64,000 bases of DNA from Streblospio benedicti (taxonomy: Eukaryota; Annelida; Polychaeta; Spionida; Spionidae): contig CM032669.1 of NCBI GenBank assembly GCA_019095985.1, positions 37,173,992-37,237,991 on the forward strand, given 5' to 3'. The translations under genes were made by a program, and so were the position numbers. How positions within the stretch are numbered: position 1 is the first letter of the stretch; the number at the start of each line of letters is the position of its first letter. The notes under the pieces were generated by a model. That model was not told the DNA's origin. It worked only from the letters and a program-made list of their open reading frames with translations, and searched no databases. This document shows positions 24,401 through 36,400 of this stretch, one piece after another.

Positions 24401-27400
24401 AATATCAAGAATGAGATATTGTTATAATAGACTTAATAAAGATAAGGCAAGTTTTGCAAGTGATAAAATAATCTCATTGATAAAATCATCACCTACAATA
24501 ATGGCACTTTGTCATACTTATGCAGAATATATGTACAAATCATAACAAGTGATAGCTGTAATTATCAAATTCTAAAATTTGAAGTTGTACTTATATCACT
24601 GCCAATATAAACAAACAATTTAATAATCTTACATTTTGATTATTGATTTGATTTGATTTGTAGTCAGTCGGCCACATAGGTCCTAAAGATCTTATGGTTT
24701 TCCATCGGTGTAGCAGGGTCTCTCAAGTGAGAAGCTACTCTATTCTTCTTCAATGTGTCTATGTTACATAATGTAGATTGGCTTGTTCCTCGAGGCTTGT
24801 CCCTGCTTGCCAGCTTCAGTTCCCAAAGAACTAGTCAATGCTTGGTCTTGAGAGATTGAGATGAAGGTGACTCTGGCCAGCAAGCAGCTGTTTACAGTAG
24901 GTGATTTCATCACAGACTCATGGTAGCTTGACATATAGTTGCCATATATGCCGCAGCAAGGTATTATCTATCATTGGTTTCTTGATAGATGGTCTACCTA
25001 TGCCCACCTTCTCATGGCATGATGTCATACATGATTTTGGTTTGCATTATTTGATAAGAGCATTGTTGTAGAAGTTAAAACATATTTCATCGAAGTCCCT
25101 TGACTGTAAGTCATCAGAGCCTGTTGGTTTCCCTAGTGTGAAGGAAGATTTGACTTCCTTGTATTCTTTTAGTTGACAGCTTTGTCCCATGCCTTTACTG
25201 GTAGTGGATTCCCTACAAGATTCTTTAACTTTGTGTAGGGATCAAGCTGAAGTCATGAATATGGATGGTGACTTGAAAGACCTTTGTTATAAATTAACAC
25301 ACAAAATATTGCTGAATCAATTATTGCAAATGTCATGATGAAATGCCTCAGATCTAGAAATAACATGTGAAAAATATTAACATCTAACATTATGAGTGCT
25401 TCCCAAGCTTGCTTATATAATCCAATGCTAATCATCTCCGTCAATTCTCTATAGCAAGCACACTCCTACCCCAGACTCCTACCACTATATTGACAGAAGT
25501 CTTCCATTACGACCCAGTGGTTGGAGTTGACGGTTGGAGACTAAAACGAAACCATCATACTAAAAGGCTAGATGTTAAAAGGTTAGAGGGGCATACAACA
25601 TTGTCTTTGACTCCCAGCCTACATACTTGGTCATCTAAACCCAGAGGTTGAGTTTAAACACCACTAAAGAACAGAAACATTTTTGGTGAGATCTATTTTA
25701 TATTCTGCACATTTTTATGCTGATGGAGTATTGAGAGTGTTTGCAAAAACAATGGTTTGTTATTGTAACCTTTTCACAACTGTCAACTTCAACAGTAATA
25801 TGCCTACCAGCATGACAACACACTTTTTTTAAAATCTGGAACCATTAGGTCTTTTTAGATATGCAAGAATCAACATTTCATTTAGTTTGAAACCATTTTC
25901 ATTATAATGCCACTTAACAGCATACAGGTAATTAAAAACTACTTACATTTGAATATGCTTAATGGAGAAAGGCAACGCCTACATATTCTATATATGCAGC
26001 TGTTTGTTGGAAAAGGGAAATTTTTATTAATATCCAACATCTTAATAAAAGGCATATCTTCCTTACAAGGCATAATTACGTGAATATAAAAAAAAATACA
26101 GTAAAATTACAGAAAAAAATGTAACAAAACTGAAAATTATCTAAGGTTCACACCTATGCAATATACACATTGATCACTTCAAAATATGACCAAGATTTCA
26201 AGATTTGTCAAATAAAATATGATGTATATGAATACAACTATTATCAAACAATATTGAATTGTAAGTTACTTATAGCTGGTTTATTGCACAGATCTATGCA
26301 AAGCTTGTAAAGCTGACTCTCAGATCACAGATTCTTTTCAAAATTTGTACAATAGCGCCACATTAAGATAATCAATATGAGACGTAGGCACTAGATATTG
26401 TGAAAGAAGTGGCCCAGATTACGCCCGGATGAGCCTGTAAGTACGGTGTTCGTGGCTCCGTGTGCCTAGATGACTGCTTTGTAATAGTCGGAGGTATAAA
26501 GCAGGCTATGATTGATTAAGGCTGCGAGGTTGTATAGGCTAATAATAATAATAATAATAATAATCCAAGGCGGGAAAGTGCATTGCGCAAGATTGATATA
26601 GGTGAAAACCGAAGTATGTAACCTGTGTCTCGGGGGATTAGTGTTAACGGTAGCACGCCCGCCTATGATATATGATTGGTCTGAATCATAGACGGGAGGT
26701 CGTGAGTTCGAGTTCACGATCTTCCAAAACACCTTTACATAGCCTTCCCGAGGAAATTTTGCGGCCACCCAAGAAATCTGAATTCACACATAATCAACAC
26801 CCCTTATGTCCCACCGTTTCACTCATCTCTGAGGTGACCGCAATCTCTGGATCTCAACTCAATCATTAACCTACTTAATATATCAATTAGAGTAGCCCAA
26901 TCATTTGAGGTCAAAGCAAAGCATTTAACTTCAGTTTAATATTAAGATTAAAAAAACTAGTTCAGATTAGTCATGATCTAGACAATATGTTTTGTTGTTG
27001 TGGTGTAATAAAATAAAATGTATATGGAATAATGTATAATAACAATGATTTTCTATACTATAAAATGCATGAGGGTATCTAAATTAGTAATCTATGCATA
27101 GTGCAGAGCCAACACCCACAAATTTGAGAGCTGTGGACTGAATTGTCACTTATACTGCGGATGTGGGTGTGGGTCCTCAAAATATTTTGTATCCCGGGCT
27201 CTTTGCTGGCTTAAAATCATGAAGAGAACCCGCAAAGAAATCTGCATGCTCTACTTGTTACGATTTTCAAGCATCTTTTCCAGCTTTACAGATTGAAATT
27301 GCATACATATCTCTTATGTTAAAAAATTACAGATATATTTCTTTATATTGATATTCCAAATAGGAAATTGGCGTTACAGTATAGTAATCATTCATCTGGA

Positions 27401-30400
27401 TGTTTTGAAACTGAATAACTTTGCAATTCACGCAAGATCATAGGTACACATGTTTCCTTTACAGGAACTCCCTCAGAAGCATTGCTTGCTACTCACATTG
27501 ATTATGGGTGGATTTCATTCATGTAAATGGCAATAACTCTGTAACTGTGCTTAAAATGTGTGATAAATATACTCACTATATGTTTAAACATAACTGTAAA
27601 TATTCATAAAATATGCCGACTTTTGCGGGTTATCCATTAATGTATGTGGGCACGGGCTCAATTTTTGTTAAACATGCAGACGCGGACATGGGTGCGGGTT
27701 TCACATTAAATGTGTGAGACGGGTGTGGGTGCAAACTTATCACCCACACAGGGCTCTGGACTAGATCCTGTGTTGTTTCTTAGCCCCGTACAGTAGGTGC
27801 ACTTCAGTGCCAAGTATAATAAGCTGACTAGTGGCACTTCTAGCTTAGATTCTATGCTAAGCGGATATACTAGTAGGGCAGACAACCCAACTCCTGTTGG
27901 GCACTGAATCTCTATCTGCGACCAGCCTCTACCTTCCCCATGTAGATACGTCAGAGAGTAGCCCACCCATAGGCACCCTTGTCTATACATTCGTGAGGTA
28001 GGCGAGTGATTAGTGTTATTAGAATGCACCCATAGCTTCACCAAAGAATATTTTGAGCTGCGCGCTACATGCTCTTGTGGTTGCCATCTTCAGGGAGTCG
28101 TCTCCATTCATGTGTCCCCTGGACCGGGTAGCTGTCTACGGGGCCTATGGATTTGCCTTGACATACAACTCGGGCATGCATACGAGAAGTCCAGGTGTGT
28201 AATACTTCCTATCACTGGTTGCCTGAAAAGGTGTCAGGGGTAAAAAGTTTACAGTTTTGGTGCCGTGACCAGGATACCAGGTTTCGACCCAAGATTCCCT
28301 TGATATGGAAAAGGATTCAGCTTCTTGAAGGCTACGGGGCCACGAGGGGAACCTGCAATCTGGAAACCAACTGCTGTGGATCATGGGAAGGGTGCATCAT
28401 AGGAGTTCACTCGTAGTTAGTGCCTACCGGAATTAAATATGGGAAACCGGATGGTTGCTCACCCGTATCAATCTGAAATTCCAAACCGGAATTGAAAAAT
28501 GACACAGACAAGACAGGCCGGTGTCCTAGTGAGTAAGAATGGAATTGACCGTGCGCTGAGCACTAGAGTCAATTTACAGCCACAGGAAACCTTGGTCCTT
28601 CAAGGAACAAGCAAGTACTGGGGTGGGGATTATGCCACCCTGAAACTGAGTAACTCAGTGGCCAGCCACAGGAACACTCGATGTTGAGCAAGTATACTGG
28701 GGTGGGGAGTTTGGCAACCTGTAACCTTACGGTGTACTACTTGATTAACCATCTTCCACATCATGTTGCCTAGATGTGAATTCTAGGCTCAGGCTTTTCA
28801 GCTTGTTTCAGGTCTCAAGGGAGATACTATAGGGGCAGGATATCTCAGCTAATGACAGTATTCTAAGTGTTAGTGAAAGTAGCTCGACTTCGGTTCACTA
28901 AACTATATACATTTTTAGGAAACAGAACAAATGGAACTCACTTTGCTAGCTTCTCTGATAAGACTGGTAGGTATCACTTCAGTCTGTGGCTGGGCGTGGT
29001 TGAGTGGTAACTCGGCGGTCGGTCCGGGTTCCACATGGGTGAACCCGAAGACAGTTGTGAGACTTATTAGTGGGCCGTGAGCTTGCGTTGATTTCGTGAG
29101 ATGTTTTTCTAATCCTACTTTCTTTCAAACCGAGACCTAGGGATCCCTACTCTTCTTTTCAGCTGAAGCCCACTCTAGATGTCCACTCCGCCGGGTGTGA
29201 CTTATAGGAGCCGCTACCGACGGAGATGATCGACATCACAAGAACATTGCATGGACACATGGATATTTTGCGGGGTGAGTTTTCATTGAACAAGTTAGTC
29301 CCGTACAAGTGGACGACCTTGTCAAGTGAAAACTGGAGGAGAGTGAGACAAAAATCCCTGTTAGTGATAGATCAGTGGTCCACAGCCCTCTTGAAGGTTG
29401 CTCTGTATGACTGCGCGCTAGAATTAGAACCTCCCACCATGTCACACTTCAGTGAGGGCGGTATATACAATTCAGTGAGAGTTGAGATTTGGGTTTTCAA
29501 TTCATTGAGAATTGAGATTTGACCTTTCAATTTATTGAGATCAATTGATTGAGATTTGAGAAAAGGGCTTTTGCATTGAGATTTGTAACATTAATTTATT
29601 GAGATTTTGAGATCAAGGGGTGGTATATACCCCCCTCTTCATTAGGGACCAGAGCCCTGTATCTCTTCTGTTAAAAACGTGCAGTAGATGTATTTCATTA
29701 TATTGATATTGCAAACAAGATTGGCTTTATAGTCTTTATAGTAATAGTTCATCTGGATGTTTCAAAACTGAATTACTTTGCAATTCACACAAGATCATAG
29801 GCAAACGTTTCCTTTAGTCACTGTCACATCGAGAAAAATTGATGAAACACGTATGTAGGACGCACACGTTTTGGTGTTTTCTCTATACGTGGGGCTCCGT
29901 AGAAAATAAGACAAAATTTATTGGCAGATGTAATACGTACTATCTACGTAAAAACATGTAAAAAGCTCGAATGCTACACAGACTGTCCACGTATACCACC
30001 GCAAACGTACAATTTGATGTTTTAGTGATTTTTTTTTAGCCTGCCGATCACCACAGATGAACGACGGATATATAACGTAAAACACGTAAGATCTACGTAT
30101 AATTTACCACTGTATCACGGTAAAATCACGCATAGTCTACACACAATATGAAAATCCATCCACGCCAATATATTTGAACATTCCAAAAGGATTAGCGCAG
30201 ACGGTTAGGCCCCAAAAATCATGCCGCGTATTTCGCCGTAAGAAAAACGTACAAAACACTGATGTTCGGCGTGTTAACACGGTTGAACATCGTATGGTAG
30301 AAATCTGTTCGTCGTACATACGTGTTTCATCTCTTTTTTTTTATTTGACAGTGACTTTACAGAAACTCCATGAGAAGCATTCCTTGTTACTCACAAGTGT

Positions 30401-33400
30401 GTTTTCCAAAGGGCAATTTGTGGTTAATTTTCAACGCTTTCTGTAAGAACTTTGATTTTTGGAAAGAACATGTTCAAACTTGATAAAATGCTTGCATGTC
30501 TAATTAGCATCATATGACTTTGATTTTGGCACTGTGCCAATGAACATTTGTCTATCAGAGAGCCATTTTAAGTCATTATTATAATTTCTCCACCGATAGT
30601 TTTAATACTGGTTAAAACTGACCATCAAATTTAGTACAATGATTACATTAGATCAAGAGTGCTCAAAGAGCACATGATCACTTGAATAACACTGCTGGGT
30701 TCAAATATATCATAGTGGTCAACTCTAATTGATATAAGGACAATATAACCTGTGCCGCGTGTGGGCTGTTATGTCATATAATTCATATCATACAAAGGAT
30801 ACTGTTGGTATGAAATTGATGTAAAAAGCATATGATTACAAATATGATGCATTTGTAATAAATGTAAGACAACCCTCTTATACATCTATGTGTATAAAAT
30901 ATATTTCATAAACTTATCTAATATGTCTCTAACTGCAATATGGCAGTTTATGAAATCAAAAAGTAACATGCAGGTCTTTCAAGAACAAAGTAAACGGTGA
31001 TGATCAAAGAGAATCTTGTAATGATCTGCTGTAGTTGCTGATCAAAGAATGATCCACAGTCATTCAATTGTTTATGATCTCAAAGAGTCCACAAAGTAAC
31101 TGGATTGATCCTCAAATTGTCCGCAAAAACATATTTCTGACAGCATCCGCCGGGCGACCCTAAAGATTTGACCATGTCCGCCCCACAATCACAACACCAA
31201 TGATGCAGATCATGACCACGGTCAAAGTGCGGATGTCCGCGCGACCGGGACGAACACTGCTGCGGATTATATCCTAGAGCTAGAGGACTAAGTGTAATGA
31301 ATATAAATCTGAAAGGATATTGATTTGCTGATAGATATTTTAAAATCACAAGATTATATTGACTAATGTTATCATTAACTACCAAACTATGTTCTCACAA
31401 ATAAATGATACAATATACATTTAGTTACTACGTTGAACCGATTACCGGTAGGTAGTTTTCACATACTTTGTATATTATGTATATCAAAGCCATACATGGG
31501 ATCACATAGGGGTATATTCCACATGGGACTCTTCACTAGTTAAAAAAATATCAATATATTAAAAAAGTATATACAAGACACACAGTACCAAGATTTTCTA
31601 CCAACTTGTGTGCCTGTAAAGATAATTTCTGGTGTATTGCATATATATATATATATATATTGAAAAAAAGTTATTGGTTTTATTTCCTCTTAATAAATTT
31701 TGATACTCAAAATGGATAAACAAACTTAAACCCACATCGAAACTATTAGGCCCAAGTCAACTAAAGAGTTGTGTAAATATCAAACAGTGGTGTTTGCACA
31801 CACTTCTCATCAAAATTCAACACACTTGATAAAAAGATATTTGATCTGAATGTTTACAAAACATAATGGTAGAAACCCAATTTACACTATATTTTCACAT
31901 AAAAAGATACACTCTTGAGGATACATTTTGCGGTATAAAATACTCAGATATGTCTCATTAATATTATGAATTTGATTTCTATGATAATTATCTTCACACT
32001 AAACAATATAAATATTTGAGTTAAATTAATTTTCAGTATCATGGCAATTTGCCATCTTCACAGCTGGTCCAAGGCAAGAGGAGCCCGTACCCTTCACAAC
32101 ATACATCTCAGTTTGATTTTGGAACAAAGGACGATGTACCCAACTGGGATACGAAATATGTAGAAAACTTTCCACAAAAACCAACAGATGCAGTAAGTTT
32201 CTATTTCCATTGAACTATATACATTGTAGACGTATTCTCTACAACAAAATAGTAAATTGTAATTGTAAATGGGATTTTCATTATTGGCAGATCGATTGTT
32301 TTTCATTAAAAATTTCTTTCAAAAAAGACTTTCATATGACTACATTCAGAATGAATGAATGAAATGTTTAGTATTTTTATTACATGTACCGGTAATTAAA
32401 TCAGAAGAACAGTAACTCCAAGTCAGGTTAGGACTTTTATTACATACCAGTAGTTTGATGGGATTCAAACAATTTGACCATGTGCCACATCGCCTAACAG
32501 TTCAGGGTAACTCACTAGTTCACTCTATCACCAAAGCCAGGTCTTATTTTTAATACTTTTGTTTTTAAAAGCAGTTTTTTTTACCTTTTGGGGAAATCAT
32601 AATTTCCTATCCGCATATATTTGGAAAACATGTTAACTTTGTACCTCTCGATGTATCAATATTGCAAAATGGCAACGGTAAGTTTGTAACTCACAGTATG
32701 GACAGCTGTTCGATGGTGAAATTGATTAATCATTTTAATGATATAACGTAAAAGAATGTTACTGCAATGTAATATTAATATTGTACATTGACACAGATTA
32801 GTACTATAAAACTCATTTATAGTCTGCCCAGTAATTATTTTTACAGTTTATATATAGTAGCAATTGTCAGGACCATATATCATGAATATGGCAGTCCAGC
32901 ACAATACACATATGTCAACAACATACCATAGTGACCATTGACCATTCCTCATAATGATGCACATACGCACGAATAGTACTACAAAATAAGTATATTTACG
33001 TTTTTTATAAAACACGTTGTGATCTATTGTTATCTCAGCAAGGCATCTTTGATTCTGCACCAAACACGGTAAGTTTTATGAAAATCGATTATGATTGAAG
33101 AAAGTTATGGGGGGAAAGATGGGTTAACTGATAAACTAATGTTTATGATTGGGGGAAATAAAAACAAACAGAAAACAAAAAATACAGACCCACTATAGAA
33201 ACACGTGGAGAGCTGGTGTGAGACACTGCCACCTGCAGCTGCTGCCTACCCAAAAACTGGGGCACCTGCAGCAGTTGACAAATAAATGCTCGGATGTAGT
33301 AGTAATAGCAATACTTGATTGAGGATGGGTGGTTGTCACTATGGCTAATACAACTGCATGTACTTTTAAAGCACTGTCCCACCTCTCCGCCCACTGGTAA

Positions 33401-36400
33401 ACGATCGAGTAACAGTGGAAATATAAGTGTGTTGATTGTTGTCAACTTAGTTTAGTGATTGTCTGGTAAATATTTGGTCATTTCGTTCATGGACAAAAAA
33501 GTTTTTGGCATTTTTAACCAGCTTTATTCATCCACGTACTGTTACCTGGTTGTTTCACATTAGTTCTGTCATAGTTTTTCTGTTAGTTTTGAACATTGCT
33601 CGTCAAATCATTCACCCTCACATTGCAGCGTTTTTCCATGTAGAGGGTGTCAAGTAAGTGCCATAGAAAAATAGGAAATAGGAATTGTTAAGTCATAAGA
33701 CAGGAATAAATTACGAACTCCAGCCATGAAATAGAAATAAAATAGAATTTTTCAGTACACTATTTCTGTATCTCAAAAATGCAATCTGCTTTCCAAAATC
33801 CACAATAAACACATTCAAGTGCCGTAGAGTGCATTTCATTACCTGATCTATTTTGGGCTTTTTATTCAAATCACAAGTTGTTGAAAATAACATCTCAGTC
33901 TATTTTTCAGGGAATATTTTTCAAGGCCTCAGCCATTCAAAACATCAGCACTGTTAAAAACTGACTTGTTCGTGCAGCTAAAATAGCGCCTTTCCATGCA
34001 ACACAAATGGCCATTTTCTACATCAATTCAAATATTTGTGGTTCTTGTTACATCAACAATAGTGTGCTATATGTCACAGTAAAGCTGTGGTGATGTATTT
34101 CACATGTCACATCAACGAACTTGTAATATTTATTGGAATCCAGCGTATTGTACATGTGGCAGCGTAGCGTAGCTGATACGAAGTTGCACATGAAGGCCCC
34201 TATTTTGGTTGCAGGTACAGGTCGGTTTAGTTCATTGGCTTCCCAGTGATTTTGGACAATGAAATTCAAGGGTATTTCCATTTTTTTTCAGGTTTGAAAT
34301 AAAAGGTTACTTTACATAAAAATCTGGTGGGTTAGTTATAAATGAAGATTATCTAATGTATTTATTGATTTCAACATGTTTGATGGTACCTATCTGTTAA
34401 ATAGACACAGGTTAGGTGAGTGAACAATAATGTGATAAGTACATTTGGAACCTGTTGTATGTTCCCCAAGGAGATGAGAAATATATAGTGTGACAAAGAT
34501 GCCAATGACATGGCGAGCATAGTAGACTGACCCTCATGGATGAACATATACATCGTCATATTTCACCACTTTATAAGCTGTGATAATGAACATTATTACA
34601 TCACTGTATTTAGGCAGGGTGAATGATAAAGCTGTGAAACCGACAATGCAACATATATAACCCCCCCCGACACTGTTGCAAGTACCGTGAATCGCGTTTT
34701 TGAATGTAAACATTACCTTATATGGTCATAGGTTTGGAAGCATTTTCCTAAACAATCAAAGCACACATTATATTAATAACACCTAGACATACATACATAC
34801 GATGTGTTTATTACACCATTGAATTTGAAAAGATATGGACAGTAGTTTGGCGACGGATAGATGGAACCTTCGAATCGATGTATGGTGTTTAACAGTTTTG
34901 TTACGCGGACATTTAAAGGTTATGCTCAGTGGCCAAACAAGTATGCTTGTAGAGAAGTAACATGATGTGTTCTTTGCATTCTGAAATTTTCTTTCATTTA
35001 AACAGCGTATTTAAGTTTGCAGAGTAATTTAAATACAATGCAATAAGAGGCCAGTATAAACCCTTCAAAACGCGTGAATGCAAGAAATGTCAACGGAATG
35101 ATTTTCGTCATACGTAACTTGAACGGTGCAGGTAAGAAGCACTCTCACTACCATGTTTAACATGAAGTCTGCTGTTAGAAATCCACGGTATGTCTGGCGA
35201 AAATCATTCAATTATGCAATATCACATGACCTTGTGCTTTAGAAAGCAAGAAGGCATGGTATTTTTAAAGGTGCAATACATACCAAATGTGGAAACTATA
35301 AATATTATTGTCCTTACACTTTCAATGAAAAAGACATTGTTCATTGATACTGGGCTTTACAGAACACATTTATTTTTGACTGAGCATTATCTTAAAGCTC
35401 CGTCGACGGTGTTTATTTATATGCGCACACTGTGTAACCTTTATAAACATCTCACTGCTAGGGATTATGATATCATTCTAAGCACTGAGGTAAATACCTT
35501 TCACGCCGCGTTTGCAGTTCATTTTCCGCGCATCACAAAATGGGTAAACAAGTACATCGATTCACGGGTTCTAACTTATTTTTTAAGTAAATGACGAATT
35601 TCTTGTACTAAAAGTATCTTTAATCTTGAAGATTATTTATTTTTGCATGAAAGAGTTTGTAATAATTGTATTTTTGTGTGTAAGTTTATAGGAAGACTTG
35701 ATCAAACCTGTGACCATATAAGGCCATATTTACACACGAAAACAAGATTCACGGTACTTACAAATAGTGTCTGGGGAGTGATATAGCTCATAGGTCCTTG
35801 TCAGAAAAAAAAGTAAACATCAGATGAGACAAATGGTATATATGGTCCTACAGGATCGGTCAGTTCCAAAAATGTAACATCTGGAATACTATAAGTAGGG
35901 GCAATGTGGAAGTATTTGATTTTTTTCCCACAAATTAGGTCAATTTGACTGCAACCTTGGTTAAATTTGTTCAGTGTGCTTAAAAATATTTGACAATTGT
36001 CTATAAAATAGATTTTTTTAGAAAGGCTTCAGAAAAGAGAAAAAAAGAGAGGGAAAACTTGATATCCTGCATATATCTACTGTGGTAGACAAAATGAGTG
36101 TTTTATTTTATTTGTAGCCTCACCGATTGCACTATCCATCTCAAATAAATAAACTGAATATGAATGAAGGCTCTGACATGAAGACAGTGTTCGATACGCC
36201 AAATGAAACACAGTACCGCTACTGGTCACAGTATAATCGTTACCATAACAAACTGGGAGCAATTTTGGGACCTGGTGTAAGCAGAGAAAGAGTGATCCGC
36301 TCATCATACAACCCTCTTACCGGTAGGTCAGAATTCTATGTATCGAGTTAAGTGTAATGAACAGTGTGATTGGCAATTAGAATATATCTCCAAAGTCGAT

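Noticed and set aside
28985-29060. tRNA-like segment with GGTTGAGTGG and GGGTTCC words
   Set aside because: No acceptor-stem pairing or proper B box. It lies within the LTR-like island.
32430-32555. Possible minus-strand tRNA-derived SINE with a GTTTGAATCCC B-box-like word
   Set aside because: The A box and stems could not be drawn convincingly, so it was left out.
33143-33445. 100-codon minus-strand frame in a less AT-rich patch of intron 5
   Set aside because: No motif, splice support or similarity that I recognise; probably a repeat remnant.
35190-35594. 134-codon plus-strand open frame
   Set aside because: It runs across the boundary of the nested TTAA MITE into the surrounding transposon, so it is a chance frame.
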